NCBI GenBank assembly: GCA_015057165.1
Contig: SVEY01000013.1
Coordinates: 18,880-82,879 of the forward strand
Direction: 5' to 3'
Source: Lachnospiraceae bacterium
Lineage (GTDB): Bacteria > Bacillota > Clostridia > Lachnospirales > Lachnospiraceae
Length of the DNA stretch: 64,000 nucleotides
In this document: positions 1-9,548 of the stretch, piece after piece
Layout of the letters: every line of letters begins with the position of its first letter
How positions within the stretch are numbered: position 1 is the first letter of the stretch
Position numbers and translations under genes: made by a program
The notes under the pieces: model-generated
Told to the model about the DNA's origin: nothing
Databases searched by the model: none
Seen by the model: the letters and a program-made list of their open reading frames with translations, nothing else

Positions 1-81
1 ACTCTTTGGCGTAGGTACTGCTCTTCTTGTCTCATTAATATATTTACTGTATTCTCCCCTAATTGGTTCTCTCTTAACCAT
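1..81 (-). CDS. Start of an unidentified protein, cut by the window edge
   Basis: An ATG at 81 opens a minus-strand frame that runs without a stop to the window edge (27 codons). A strong GGGGGAGG ribosome-binding site lies three bases upstream of the ATG, in the 84-91 region. The visible peptide is basic and polar (begins MVKREPIRGEY). No domain can be recognised from so short a piece; only the start and the ribosome-binding site support it. Confidence 0.5.
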   Translation of the reverse strand, partial: MVKREPIRGEYSKYINETRRAVPTPKS

Positions 82-238
82 AAGCCTCCCCCTTTCTCTA
101 GTAACATGTCTTGTTATTCTTACAACTAAGACATTTGTCAAAATATTTAACCCCAAAGGATAGAATTATCCTTATACATTATTATAACACATTTTAGAGA
201 AAATATGGCTTAAAAGGGGCAAAAGGAAAAGCACTATA

Positions 239-448
239 TTATTCATCAAACTCCACAACAACATAAAAGCCTTTTTCAGTCTCTTTAATATCAACGACTT
301 TTCCTTCTGAGCTACTAATTCTCTCGGTGATTTTGAAATTAGCAGACATTGCATAGCTTTTACCTAAAGTATAGTAATATGAATTAGGAAGCTTACTTTC
401 TGTAATGGGAAGAACCTGCCCTTTTGTAACAAGACCTTCCCTTTCCAT
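239..448 (-). CDS. Small hypothetical protein, 69 aa
   Basis: A short soluble protein of unknown function. The chosen start is the ATG at 448, which has AGAGGAA about 8 bases upstream. The frame also runs back to a GTG at 469 that overlaps the stop of the gene before it, but that start has no good ribosome-binding site. The product has no membrane segment. The C-terminal half alternates charged and aromatic residues as in a small beta-rich domain (ends GFYVVVEFDE). It directly follows the HdeD-like gene and is probably co-transcribed with it. I do not recognise the family. Confidence 0.55.
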   Translation of the reverse strand: MEREGLVTKGQVLPITESKLPNSYYYTLGKSYAMSANFKITERISSSEGKVVDIKETEKGFYVVVEFDE

Positions 449-468
449 TTTAAATTCCTCTTGCCTCA

Positions 469-1050
469 CTACTTAATCACCTTCGATTCCACTTCTCTGT
501 CGCCATACACATTCTTCTTATACTTAGAAGCACGAATAGCAACGATTATAGTAGTTATTGCATCTAGAATCAGCATAACTCCAACAACAATTGATACTGC
601 TGTGAACGCACCAAAGGAGCAGAAGATACAATAGAATCCAAAAACAACACTAAAAATACCAACAATCAGCATTAGCCACCATGTTTTTATTCCCATTGAC
701 TTAACGGTAAATGCAGAAATGATACTTTGAATACCATGAACAGCAAGCATAACTCCTACTGCAATATATACTATTACTGCAAATTTCAAAGGATTAACAA
801 TAATCCATATACCTATTGCTCCAAGAAGTATTGCCAGAATGATTGCAGGTACCGATAACCCCATTCTATTTGCTATTGCTCCTATAAGCATAAATATTGC
901 AAAAATAAGAACTATAATACCTACAATAACAGATATAACTGATCCTGACTCTACTGGGAACACCATAAATAGTATACCCATAATAAGAGACATTATTGCC
1001 GATATGTAAATATCAAACCTTATTGCTTTCATTGTTTCTTTCATCCTCAT
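469..1050 (-). CDS. HdeD-like (DUF308) integral membrane protein
   Basis: A 193-residue protein made almost entirely of six hydrophobic segments (about residues 14-32, 37-62, 67-87, 90-113, 124-147 and 150-173), joined by very short loops and ending in a basic tail. Size, segment spacing and the glycine-rich helices fit the HdeD/DUF308 family. HdeD was named from the enterobacterial acid-resistance region, but most Firmicutes members have no assigned role. It lies 22 bases downstream of the GH2 gene on the same strand, so it is the distal part of the surface-polysaccharide cluster. Confidence 0.75.
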   Translation of the reverse strand: MRMKETMKAIRFDIYISAIMSLIMGILFMVFPVESGSVISVIVGIIVLIFAIFMLIGAIANRMGLSVPAIILAILLGAIGIWIIVNPLKFAVIVYIAVGVMLAVHGIQSIISAFTVKSMGIKTWWLMLIVGIFSVVFGFYCIFCSFGAFTAVSIVVGVMLILDAITTIIVAIRASKYKKNVYGDREVESKVIK

Positions 1051-1072
1051 TATCTCCTTTTATTAATAGATT

Positions 1073-2824
1073 TTATGACAACTTACTGATTTCTTCATCT
1101 ATTCGTTTTCTAATCTCAAGCATCTTTTTTCGAATCACTTTTCTTCTCTTCCTATCATATGTATAGAGACCATTTATTTCATTTTCAACATCAGATAGTT
1201 GCGTGTAAATACAACCGCACATACCTTCCTCTATGACAGGATATACCATTTCTTCGTACATCTCACATATCTTATATGTAAGCGCATTTTCATTTGGGCA
1301 GGCACCATAGCCATAACTTGTACCCTCGCTTATGTGACCTTCTACTACGTACAAGAAGCCACCACACTCTGACAAAAATAATGGCTTATCAACAACATGT
1401 AATTCTTTACTTTTAAAATACACATGTCTGCTGTCAAAATCACTCTTCTTCTGATGAAACCAACCCGAGGTAGAATCATATAATCTGGTAGGATCTTCCT
1501 TAGTAAGAATATCATAGAGTTTATCTGCCTCGAACTGTCCCCAGCCCTCATTGAAAATGGTATAACACAGAATACTTGGATAATTATAAAGCTCTTTTAT
1601 TGTATCTTTACAATGAGTTATAAAGAAATCTTTTCGCTCTCTATCCTTATTCTTTCTCAAATCATCTCTTCTATATTTTCCACCAAATGTTGGAAGTATT
1701 GTATCACCCACATAGTGATACTTACCTGAGTTAACCATATCCTGGACAACATACATACCAAGCCTGTCACAGGAATAATAGAACTGCGCCGCCTCAATCT
1801 TAATATGCTTTCTAAGAGTGTTAAAACCAAGCTTCTTCATCCTGAGAATATCTCTGTCATATTCCATATAATCAGGAGGAGTCATATTCCCATCAACATA
1901 ATACCCTTGGTCTAATACACCATGCAGAAACGCTGGCTTATCGTTTATACAAAGCCTTTGCACACCATCTGTATTCATAATACATATATTTCTGAATGAT
2001 ATATAAGTATATATTGAATCGTCTTTGTATGTGATTTTCACAGGATAAAGAGTAGGGGAATGTTCATCCCAAAGCTTTAGTTCATATGGTTCATTAAGAT
2101 AATCTGATATTACATCTTCATCAATGACAACATCTCCCTCTGACTCTTTAGAATAGATTAAACGATCTTCTTGTATATAACTATACAAATCGTACTCTTT
2201 TGGCTTAAGTACTACTCCTTCATATACTTTATATGTAACTTTGTCATTTTCATTTTTGTTAGTTTCACCATGGCTTACAGAAGAATTGATGTCTACACTA
2301 ATTCTTACGAAAATATCATTTGGCGTTATTTTAACATCACTTATATACTCTTTAGATACTACTTCAAGGAATACACTTTTCCATATTCCTGATGTAGGAG
2401 TGTACCACATACTATGAGGTTTCTTGCATTGTTTGCCATAGGGATAAGTTAGATCTAATTTGTCTGTTACTTCTACAACAATCTTATTAATACCGTCTAC
2501 ATTTATAACATTAGTTATATCAAATTGAAATGATAAATAGCCACCTCTATGCTCCCCTAGGAGTACATCATTGACATATACCTTTGCAATCTGATCAACG
2601 GCCCCAAAATGCAGTATAAACCTACTATTCTCATCAAACGAAAGCTCATCCACTCTAAAAGCCTTAGAATATGTAAATCTATCTGACACTTCTTTCGAAT
2701 AACCACTAAGCTTACTCTGTGGTGGATAAGGCACATTTATCTCATCTCCATCAAGAAGCCATTTACCATCAAGAAGCATTATATTCTCTCTATATAGTTG
2801 TGGTCTTGGGTACTGTCTATTCAT
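1073..2824 (-). CDS. Glycoside hydrolase family 2 protein
   Basis: A 583-residue GH2-type enzyme (beta-galactosidase/beta-glucuronidase/beta-mannosidase superfamily), predicted to cleave terminal beta-linked sugars. The N-terminal third is the jelly-roll sugar-binding domain, followed by an immunoglobulin-like domain and a TIM barrel from about residue 300. The acid/base glutamate is visible as FNEGWG (E426) and the likely nucleophile as LSECGG (E486); the 60-residue spacing is normal for the family. There is no signal peptide, so it is probably cytoplasmic. It sits 12 bases from the DUF2142 gene and next to glf, which suggests turnover of a galactose-containing glycan. Exact substrate specificity cannot be read from the sequence. 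Confidence 0.88.
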   Translation of the reverse strand: MNRQYPRPQLYRENIMLLDGKWLLDGDEINVPYPPQSKLSGYSKEVSDRFTYSKAFRVDELSFDENSRFILHFGAVDQIAKVYVNDVLLGEHRGGYLSFQFDITNVINVDGINKIVVEVTDKLDLTYPYGKQCKKPHSMWYTPTSGIWKSVFLEVVSKEYISDVKITPNDIFVRISVDINSSVSHGETNKNENDKVTYKVYEGVVLKPKEYDLYSYIQEDRLIYSKESEGDVVIDEDVISDYLNEPYELKLWDEHSPTLYPVKITYKDDSIYTYISFRNICIMNTDGVQRLCINDKPAFLHGVLDQGYYVDGNMTPPDYMEYDRDILRMKKLGFNTLRKHIKIEAAQFYYSCDRLGMYVVQDMVNSGKYHYVGDTILPTFGGKYRRDDLRKNKDRERKDFFITHCKDTIKELYNYPSILCYTIFNEGWGQFEADKLYDILTKEDPTRLYDSTSGWFHQKKSDFDSRHVYFKSKELHVVDKPLFLSECGGFLYVVEGHISEGTSYGYGACPNENALTYKICEMYEEMVYPVIEEGMCGCIYTQLSDVENEINGLYTYDRKRRKVIRKKMLEIRKRIDEEISKLS

Positions 2825-2836
2825 ATATTTCTCTCC

Positions 2837-4492
2837 TTATACAAATCCAAGAACACTAACGCAACTCACGTAGCTCGATATTGTTATTAAAATAATAAAT
2901 AAATTATCCACATTAGGAATTCTAATTTTTTTCCAGCCACCAAACGAAAGCATCATTATTTGAAGGGTAGGTATAATGTATCTCCCCTGAAATCCCTCAA
3001 CCTTTGTATCCCATGGGAAAGTCCAATATAAAAGCATTGCTAGAAAAGTAATAACAACTGGTGCTAATCCTATTAAAAAAGCAAATATTCTATTTCCCGC
3101 AGAGAAAACATAGTTTTCCTCTCTATACCTAATCATAGATAATAGAAGCAAAAGCAAATTAAAAGCGACTATTTTCTTAGTTATAAATATCCTGTAAAAC
3201 CCAAGAACTCCACCCCCTAGTTGGTTAAAAATATGGGTTTTCTCGGAAATAATATAATTCTTAAGAAGTGAAAATAATCTGGATGGATTTTGAATATACT
3301 CAATAGGTGCCACCCCACTTACGCCATTAACTTCTCTAATATTCTGAGGGACCCCCCACAAAAACGCTACAATTCGATCATATCCACCAAAGAAAACTAT
3401 ATATAACACAGCAAGGACAACTATTACTGATATTACTAAAATGCTAATATATTTTTTTCTTCCTGCAAACCAATTCCTGTTTACGCAAAGGATAATAGGT
3501 AACAGAAATATTATTATATAAACCCCTCTTTTTACATTAAGAAGACAAAAAGCACAAAACACATACATTAGTAGTTCTGTTATTGATACTCTAACAACTG
3601 GTATCTCTATATTCCATTTCCAACTACGTCTAGTACTTCTATCACCATATTTAAGAAAAAAGGCTTGAGCACATACCACCATACAACACGCAATAACAAT
3701 ACAATCATAAGAGAATGATGACGCTTGTTGCAATGTTATGGGAAGAAGTGATATTACAAGTAAAACTCTCTTACCAAATGGCATCTTATTAATAGCATAT
3801 GTTGTCATAGCAACATATAATAGCATATTAAGCATTGCTCCAAAGGCATATACCCACGAAAAATTCATTCCCAGAACTCTTGCTATTGTAATTCCAACAG
3901 CAGGAAGAAAATACATATAGTATCCATCCGACGAAGTCTTCCAAATAGCTCTTACAGTAATATCTTGAGACTTATCAATTAAGCCAAAGGAATTCATGAA
4001 ACTCTCATATTGACTTGTATCTATCCTATTAGGAAAACTAGAATCCGGAAAATTCGCATCCACATATCTTGCATCTCTAATAAGTATAGTTTTCCCTGTC
4101 TCATCTGTACTAATCTGAGGATTGTAGTCATTACCAATTATTTCATCTGATATCAGATAGGCCGTATTGAAATGTGTATGTTCATCCGGCGTCTCGAATG
4201 CAGGAATCAAAGCAATATACACTATACCGAGAGTCAATGCAATCACAGGATATATCTTTTCTATCTTAATCTCTCTATATATCTCAAGATACCCAACAAC
4301 TACTACAAGGATTCCCACAACAATTAAAACGAACCACGAAAATACTCTAAAGCCTGTACTAGCATCCGGGTTATGTCCGAATATGCGGACACATCCAATT
4401 GCGAAACAAACAATGGCGACAGCAACAACTGCCACCATTCTAAGTAGTTTTATTTTATCTGAGTATTTATATTTTGCATATAAATAATTCAT
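2837..4492 (-). CDS. DUF2142-type polytopic membrane protein
   Basis: A 551-residue protein with roughly ten to twelve membrane segments and one long extracytoplasmic loop after the second or third helix. That loop begins with ETPDEHTHF, which matches the PPDEPxHF signature I associate with the DUF2142 family. Family members are found in surface-polysaccharide clusters and look like GT-C type glycosyltransferases or glycan-assembly proteins, but no reaction is established. The start codon overlaps the stop region of glf (both at 4492), indicating translational coupling. A role in handling a galactofuranose-containing glycan is inference from the neighbours. Confidence 0.72.
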   Translation of the reverse strand: MNYLYAKYKYSDKIKLLRMVAVVAVAIVCFAIGCVRIFGHNPDASTGFRVFSWFVLIVVGILVVVVGYLEIYREIKIEKIYPVIALTLGIVYIALIPAFETPDEHTHFNTAYLISDEIIGNDYNPQISTDETGKTILIRDARYVDANFPDSSFPNRIDTSQYESFMNSFGLIDKSQDITVRAIWKTSSDGYYMYFLPAVGITIARVLGMNFSWVYAFGAMLNMLLYVAMTTYAINKMPFGKRVLLVISLLPITLQQASSFSYDCIVIACCMVVCAQAFFLKYGDRSTRRSWKWNIEIPVVRVSITELLMYVFCAFCLLNVKRGVYIIIFLLPIILCVNRNWFAGRKKYISILVISVIVVLAVLYIVFFGGYDRIVAFLWGVPQNIREVNGVSGVAPIEYIQNPSRLFSLLKNYIISEKTHIFNQLGGGVLGFYRIFITKKIVAFNLLLLLLSMIRYREENYVFSAGNRIFAFLIGLAPVVITFLAMLLYWTFPWDTKVEGFQGRYIIPTLQIMMLSFGGWKKIRIPNVDNLFIILITISSYVSCVSVLGFV

Positions 4493-5613
4493 TATTTACC
4501 AAATTCCTCTTCTACACAATCTAATGCTGCCATAAGAACTTTATCCATATCATAATACTTGTACTGTCCAAGACGGCCACCAAATATTACATTACCTTCT
4601 TTCTTAGCTTCAGCAGCATATTTCTCATATAAAGCATTGTTCTTATCATTATTAACAGGATAATATGGTTCTACTCCAGGCTTCCACTCAGATGAGTACT
4701 CCCTAGAGATAATAGTAGTAGGCTGTGTTCCAAATTCAAAATGTTTATGCTCAATAATACGAGTATAAGGAACCTCACGTTCTGTATAATTCACAACTGC
4801 ATTCCCTTGGTAATTATCAGTATCTATCTCTTCTGTCTCAAATCTTACGGAACGATACTCTAATGGTCCGAATTTAGAATCAAAATACTCATCAATCTGA
4901 CCTGTAAATAAAATTCTGTCGTATTCAACTTCTGTTCCATCTGACAATTTTCCATTCTTCTTGAGTTCAAAGAAATCCTCATTAACTCTTACATCAATTC
5001 CATCAAGCATTTTCTCAACAATCTTAGTATATCCTCCCATAGGAATACCTTGGAATCTATCATTGAAATAATTATTATCATAAGTAAATCTCATTGGAAG
5101 TCTCTTGATGATAAATGAAGGAAGTTCAGTACATTTTCTCCCCCATTGCTTCTCTGTATATCCCTTAATAAGTTTCTCATATACATCTTTACCAGCAAGC
5201 GAAAGAGCCTGTTCCTCAAGATTTTTTGGCTCGTCTATCTTATACTCAGCTTTTTGCTTCTCTATTATCTCTTTAGCTTCAGCAGGAGTCTTAATATTCC
5301 ACATTTTGCTAAATGTATTCATATTAAATGGCAAATTATATAATTCATCTTTATACACAGCAACTGGAGAATTAATATAATTATTAAACTCCGCAAATTG
5401 ATTAATATACTCCCAAATCTTCTTATCCGAAGTATGGAAAATATGCGCTCCATATACATGAACATTTATTCCAGACTCTTCCTTCGTATACACATTTCCC
5501 GCAATATGATCTCTCTTATCAATAACAAGACATTTCTTGTTACGTTTCTTTGCCTCATATGCAAATGTTGCTCCAAAAAGTCCTGCCCCAACAACTAGAT
5601 AATCGAACTTCAT
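4492..5613 (-). CDS. glf: UDP-galactopyranose mutase
   Basis: A flavoenzyme of 373 residues that interconverts UDP-galactopyranose and UDP-galactofuranose, the donor for galactofuranose in cell-surface glycans. The N-terminus is a dinucleotide-binding fold (VVGAGLFGATFA, about residues 6-17), followed by the family signature HVYGAHIFHTSD near residue 55 and conserved tryptophan and arginine stretches (EKQWGRKC, ALYEKYA). Length is typical for bacterial Glf. It lies between a GT2 glycosyltransferase upstream and the DUF2142 gene downstream, a common arrangement for galactofuranose-containing polysaccharides. Confidence 0.95.
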   Translation of the reverse strand: MKFDYLVVGAGLFGATFAYEAKKRNKKCLVIDKRDHIAGNVYTKEESGINVHVYGAHIFHTSDKKIWEYINQFAEFNNYINSPVAVYKDELYNLPFNMNTFSKMWNIKTPAEAKEIIEKQKAEYKIDEPKNLEEQALSLAGKDVYEKLIKGYTEKQWGRKCTELPSFIIKRLPMRFTYDNNYFNDRFQGIPMGGYTKIVEKMLDGIDVRVNEDFFELKKNGKLSDGTEVEYDRILFTGQIDEYFDSKFGPLEYRSVRFETEEIDTDNYQGNAVVNYTEREVPYTRIIEHKHFEFGTQPTTIISREYSSEWKPGVEPYYPVNNDKNNALYEKYAAEAKKEGNVIFGGRLGQYKYYDMDKVLMAALDCVEEEFGK

Positions 5614-5646
5614 TCCTCTTCCTCCGTTATGTGTTTTAGTACTATT

Positions 5647-6612
5647 CTAACCTCTTTTTGTGTTACCTGTTAATATATATCTCTTTAGCTTGTTATATAA
5701 AAATGCTTCCTTATCATTCTCAGGCTTATAACGAAATCTCAGACTTTTTTTAGCATATTGTCTAAATGGAGAGTTCTTATAAGTCTGATAGTCTGTATTA
5801 TCAAGCATCTTATCCATTAAATCTAATTCCAATTTAACGATAGTCTTCTTTACTGAGTCTATCATTTCATCATCTTCAAATTGTTTTACTTTACCTAGGA
5901 TTTCAAAATATCCCTTTATGGCAGTAAGAGCTCTTTCTGTTGGCTTTCCATCTTTGAACTGTAACTTTGCCGCTTCTGACTGTCCCTTAAAAAATGTATA
6001 GTGAACATAAGGAACCTGTCTTACATTCTTGCAATGGGTAAGATATTCAACCAAGAAAAGGACATCCTCATAATAATGAACTCCCTCTTCAAAGCGAATA
6101 TTATACTCATCTATAATATCTCTCCTAAACATCTTGTTCCAAATATATCTAAGACTTTCATCACCAGCAAACATCCCTTTTACTACAGATTTGCCATCAA
6201 GTACCCTGAACATTTCTTCTGGTGTAGAATAAACCTTATTGCCATTTTCTATTATCTCGCATCCGCAAATTGACATATCAACTCCTTCAATAGCATTGTA
6301 CAAACACCTTGTTATTTCGTCGCTTTGCAAATCATCATCATCCATAAATATCAGAAAATCGCCCTTGGCTTTCTCTATCCCTAGATTTCTTGCTGCTGAT
6401 ACACCTGGTGTAAACTCTTTATAAAATCTTATCTGTCTATATTTATTCGCTTGCATACCAGCAAGAGAAGAAGAATCGTCAGAAGAATCATTTTCTACAT
6501 ATAAAACCTCTATATCGTCTAATGTCTGACTCACTAGATTCTCTGAAGTTCTAATAATTCTTTCACTTGCATTATATACCGGAATGATAATTGATACTTT
6601 TGGTCTTTTCAT
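5647..6612 (-). CDS. Family 2 glycosyltransferase
   Basis: A GT-A fold glycosyltransferase of about 321 residues. The usual opening VSIIIPVYNAS is followed by the substrate-binding acidic motif FLIFMDDDD and a helical C-terminal part. No membrane helix is evident, so it is a cytoplasmic or membrane-associated enzyme. The frame is open back to 6678, but the ATG at 6612 starts right at the conserved domain. Neither start has a convincing ribosome-binding site, so the 22-residue extension remains possible. It is the first gene of the glf cluster and probably adds a sugar to the glycan whose precursor Glf supplies. The acceptor is unknown. Confidence 0.85.
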   Translation of the reverse strand: MKRPKVSIIIPVYNASERIIRTSENLVSQTLDDIEVLYVENDSSDDSSSLAGMQANKYRQIRFYKEFTPGVSAARNLGIEKAKGDFLIFMDDDDLQSDEITRCLYNAIEGVDMSICGCEIIENGNKVYSTPEEMFRVLDGKSVVKGMFAGDESLRYIWNKMFRRDIIDEYNIRFEEGVHYYEDVLFLVEYLTHCKNVRQVPYVHYTFFKGQSEAAKLQFKDGKPTERALTAIKGYFEILGKVKQFEDDEMIDSVKKTIVKLELDLMDKMLDNTDYQTYKNSPFRQYAKKSLRFRYKPENDKEAFLYNKLKRYILTGNTKRG

Positions 6613-6755
6613 AAGACAAATTAATTTTCCTTTCTTATTTAACTCCAAAAATACATATATTCTTTGAAATTTTATCACAATTTATAGCAATTATCAAACT
6701 GATAAATGACCGAAAAAGAGCGTAATTTACATTCATTTTTCATATTCTGCACATA

Positions 6756-6784
6756 TTGACTAGTTATATATTCTAGGCTAAAAT
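6756..6784 (+). promoter_or_regulatory. Sigma-A type promoter of trkH
   Basis: TTGACT at 6756-6761, a 17-base spacer and TAAAAT at 6779-6784. It points at trkH, whose ATG at 6818 has a GAGAGGA ribosome-binding site. Confidence 0.65.
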
Positions 6785-6817
6785 TCTAGTTGCACGTTTT
6801 GTCGAGAGGACTATATT

Positions 6818-8281
6818 ATGAATTTTCGAATGATCGTCTATATTGTTGGACAAATTATCAAAATTGAAGGACTTTTATTTCTCGTTCCTACTATTACTTC
6901 AGTTTTTTATCAAGAAAGCCAGGGAATAGTCTATGGCATAATGGCGCTTTCTCTGTTTATAGTAGGAATGCTCATTACATTTAAGAAGCCAAAGAATAAC
7001 ATCTTCTATATAAAAGAAGGTTGCGTCGCAACTGCTCTATGTTGGATTATTCTTTCTGTACTCGGAGCAATTCCTTTTATTATCACTAAAGAAATCCCTT
7101 CATTTACAGACGCAGTCTTCGAAGTTGTGTCAGGTTTCACTACCACTGGTTCAAGCATACTTAAGGATGTGGAAGTATTATCTCACACCTCTCTTATATG
7201 GAGAAGTTTCACACACTGGGTAGGTGGAATGGGAATACTTATTTTCCTTCTTGCCGTAATACCTCTTACAGGTGGATCAAATGTTAATCTTATGAAGGCA
7301 GAATCACCTGGACCACAGGTGGACAAATCTCTCCCTCAGATAAAAGCCACAACAAGACTTCTATATATAATATATGGTGTACTTACTATTTCTGAATTTG
7401 TTCTTCTACTAATAACTGGACTTCCTGTATTCGATTCAATCTGTATGGCATTTGGTACAGCTGGAACAGGTGGCTTTGGAATACTTAATTCTTCATGCGG
7501 TGCATATCCTATTGCCTCACAATGGGTTATAACAATTTTCATGATGATATTTGGAGTTAATTTTAATGTATATGTTCTAATTGTTTTCAGAAGATTCAAA
7601 AATGCCTTATCTAGTGAAGAAGTTATTACATATTTCGCTATTATCGCTACATCAATAACAATTATAACTATTAATATATATAACACATGCGAAGGATTTT
7701 TTGACTCTCTGACAAAATCCTCTTTCCAGGTTGCATCAATTATTTCAACAACAGGATTCTCTACAACGGACTTTAATGAATGGCCCACGATTTGTCGAGT
7801 TGTTCTTGTTCTGCTTATGTTTACAGGCGGCTGCGCCGGTAGTACGGCAGGTGGACTTAAGACTTCAAGAATATGTATTGCCTTTAAAGTATTTGTTAGA
7901 GAGATTAATTCCTTCCTTCATCCTAGAGAGGTAAAATCAATCAAAATTGATCACAAAATCGTTGATAAAAAGACACTTAGAAGTGTCACAATATATTTTA
8001 TAACTTATACATTTTTATTTGTAATATCACTATTTCTAATTGCATTAGATGGTCACGATTTAGTGACAACATTTACATCAGTTGCTACTACTATTAACAA
8101 TATAGGCCCTGGTCTTGACCTGGTAGGTCCTACTGAGAATTTCCAATTCTTTAGTACACCTTGTAAATGGGTTCTAATATTTGATATGCTAGCAGGAAGA
8201 TTAGAATTATTCCCAATGCTGATGCTATTCCACCCAAGCATATGGAGAGGAACATTTTTCAAGCATAGAAGGACATATTAA
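6818..8281 (+). CDS. trkH: TrkH/KtrB family potassium uptake membrane subunit
   Basis: A 487-residue K+ (or K+/Na+) translocating subunit. Four pore loops with the family's glycine-containing selectivity filters can be seen in order: SGFTTTGSS, GTAGTGGFG, ISTTGFSTTD and TTINNIGPG. The conserved GGCAGSTAGG stretch precedes the last repeat. It would form the membrane channel of a Trk/Ktr system. The regulatory TrkA/KtrA subunit is not in this window. It is the first gene of a plus-strand run; nth begins three bases after its stop. Confidence 0.92.
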   Translation: MNFRMIVYIVGQIIKIEGLLFLVPTITSVFYQESQGIVYGIMALSLFIVGMLITFKKPKNNIFYIKEGCVATALCWIILSVLGAIPFIITKEIPSFTDAVFEVVSGFTTTGSSILKDVEVLSHTSLIWRSFTHWVGGMGILIFLLAVIPLTGGSNVNLMKAESPGPQVDKSLPQIKATTRLLYIIYGVLTISEFVLLLITGLPVFDSICMAFGTAGTGGFGILNSSCGAYPIASQWVITIFMMIFGVNFNVYVLIVFRRFKNALSSEEVITYFAIIATSITIITINIYNTCEGFFDSLTKSSFQVASIISTTGFSTTDFNEWPTICRVVLVLLMFTGGCAGSTAGGLKTSRICIAFKVFVREINSFLHPREVKSIKIDHKIVDKKTLRSVTIYFITYTFLFVISLFLIALDGHDLVTTFTSVATTINNIGPGLDLVGPTENFQFFSTPCKWVLIFDMLAGRLELFPMLMLFHPSIWRGTFFKHRRTY

Positions 8282-8284
8282 TAA

Positions 8285-8932
8285 ATGAATAATAGTACTG
8301 ACTCTACACGTGTACAACAAATTCTCCATATTCTTGACGAGACATATGGCAGAGATTATATATGCTATCTAAACCACGAGACACCTTGGCAATTGTTAAT
8401 CGCTGTTATTCTAAGCGCCCAGTGTACTGACGAAAGAGTAAATATTGTAACGAAAGATTTATTCGTAAAATATCCTTCTCTTGAAGCATTCGCAAGTGCT
8501 AATCCTAAAGAATTAGAGAAAGACATCTATTCTATAGGCTTTCACAAGAACAAATCGAAGAATATAATAGGCTGTGCTAATAAATTAATAAAAAACTACA
8601 ACGGCATAGTCCCAAATACAATGGAAGACCTTCTAACTCTTGATGGTGTTGGGAGAAAGACCGCCAATGTGATTCTCGGAAATATATATAATATTCCAAG
8701 CATTGTAGTTGATACCCACGTAAAACGAATATCAAATAGACTAGGTTTTACAAAAAACACTGATCCTACCATCATAGAAAAAGACCTCATGTCTATACTC
8801 CCCAAGGAGCACTGGATACTATATAATATTCAAATAATTACATTTGGCAGGAATATATGCTACGCAAGAAATCCTAAGTGCGAAATATGTCCACTTAACA
8901 AATTATGTGATTCAAAAGACAAAACAATATAA
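8285..8932 (+). CDS. nth: Endonuclease III
   Basis: A 215-residue base-excision repair DNA glycosylase and AP lyase acting on oxidised pyrimidines. The helix-hairpin-helix with the catalytic lysine is LDGVGRKTANVI, the catalytic aspartate follows in VVDTHVKRISNR, and the C-terminus carries the [4Fe-4S] ligand set C-x6-C-x2-C-x5-C (within CYARNPKCEICPLNKLC). Length is normal. It begins three bases after trkH, so it is probably translated from the same mRNA. Confidence 0.95.
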   Translation: MNNSTDSTRVQQILHILDETYGRDYICYLNHETPWQLLIAVILSAQCTDERVNIVTKDLFVKYPSLEAFASANPKELEKDIYSIGFHKNKSKNIIGCANKLIKNYNGIVPNTMEDLLTLDGVGRKTANVILGNIYNIPSIVVDTHVKRISNRLGFTKNTDPTIIEKDLMSILPKEHWILYNIQIITFGRNICYARNPKCEICPLNKLCDSKDKTI

Positions 8933-8953
8933 ATACTTTTCAAAGGAGAATAC

Positions 8954-9538
8954 ATGAAAATCTATCTCACACGACATGGACAAACAAACCTAAATAAGCA
9001 GGAATTAATGCAAGGACGAACTGATGAACCTCTTAATGAAACGGGAATAAAACAAGCAGAAATGGCAAGAAAAAATGTTGAGAACGTTCATTTTGACGCT
9101 GTATATTCTAGCCCACTTATTCGTGCAAAAAAAACTGCATCTATAATTGGCAATATACCAGAGGAAGAAATCATTGTTGATCCTAGAATTATAGAAGCTG
9201 ACTTTGGTGATTATGAGTTAAGACAATATAACAGACTTGGAATTAAGCTTACATCATACTGGATGTTCCCTGAGATATTTAAAGCTCCATCATCTGTAGA
9301 AACAGTTGAAGAAATGATAGAACGAAGCCACTCATTTCTTAGAGAATTAGAGACAAAAGACTATGATAATGTCCTGGTTGTATGTCACGGCGGAATAATA
9401 AGGCCAATGTGCGGTTATCTTATGAATAAAAAGAGAGGTTTTATTTGGAGACCTCGCCCTACCAATTGTGAAATTCGTGTATTTGAATCAATCATGGGAA
9501 AGCACAGATTTGTAGAAAGCTACAGATTAGAACAATAA
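8954..9538 (+). CDS. Histidine phosphatase family protein (phosphoglycerate mutase-like)
   Basis: A 194-residue member of the histidine phosphatase superfamily. The phospho-accepting histidine is in LTRHGQTNLN near the N-terminus, the second catalytic region in SSPLIRAKKTA, and the second histidine in VVCHGGIIRP. This fits the CobC/GpmB-like branch, which dephosphorylates small metabolites, but the substrate cannot be assigned. An AAAGGAG ribosome-binding site precedes the ATG. It is in the trkH-nth run and is followed 10 bases later by a glycosyltransferase gene. Confidence 0.88.
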   Translation: MKIYLTRHGQTNLNKQELMQGRTDEPLNETGIKQAEMARKNVENVHFDAVYSSPLIRAKKTASIIGNIPEEEIIVDPRIIEADFGDYELRQYNRLGIKLTSYWMFPEIFKAPSSVETVEEMIERSHSFLRELETKDYDNVLVVCHGGIIRPMCGYLMNKKRGFIWRPRPTNCEIRVFESIMGKHRFVESYRLEQ

Positions 9539-9548
9539 GGAGGCATTT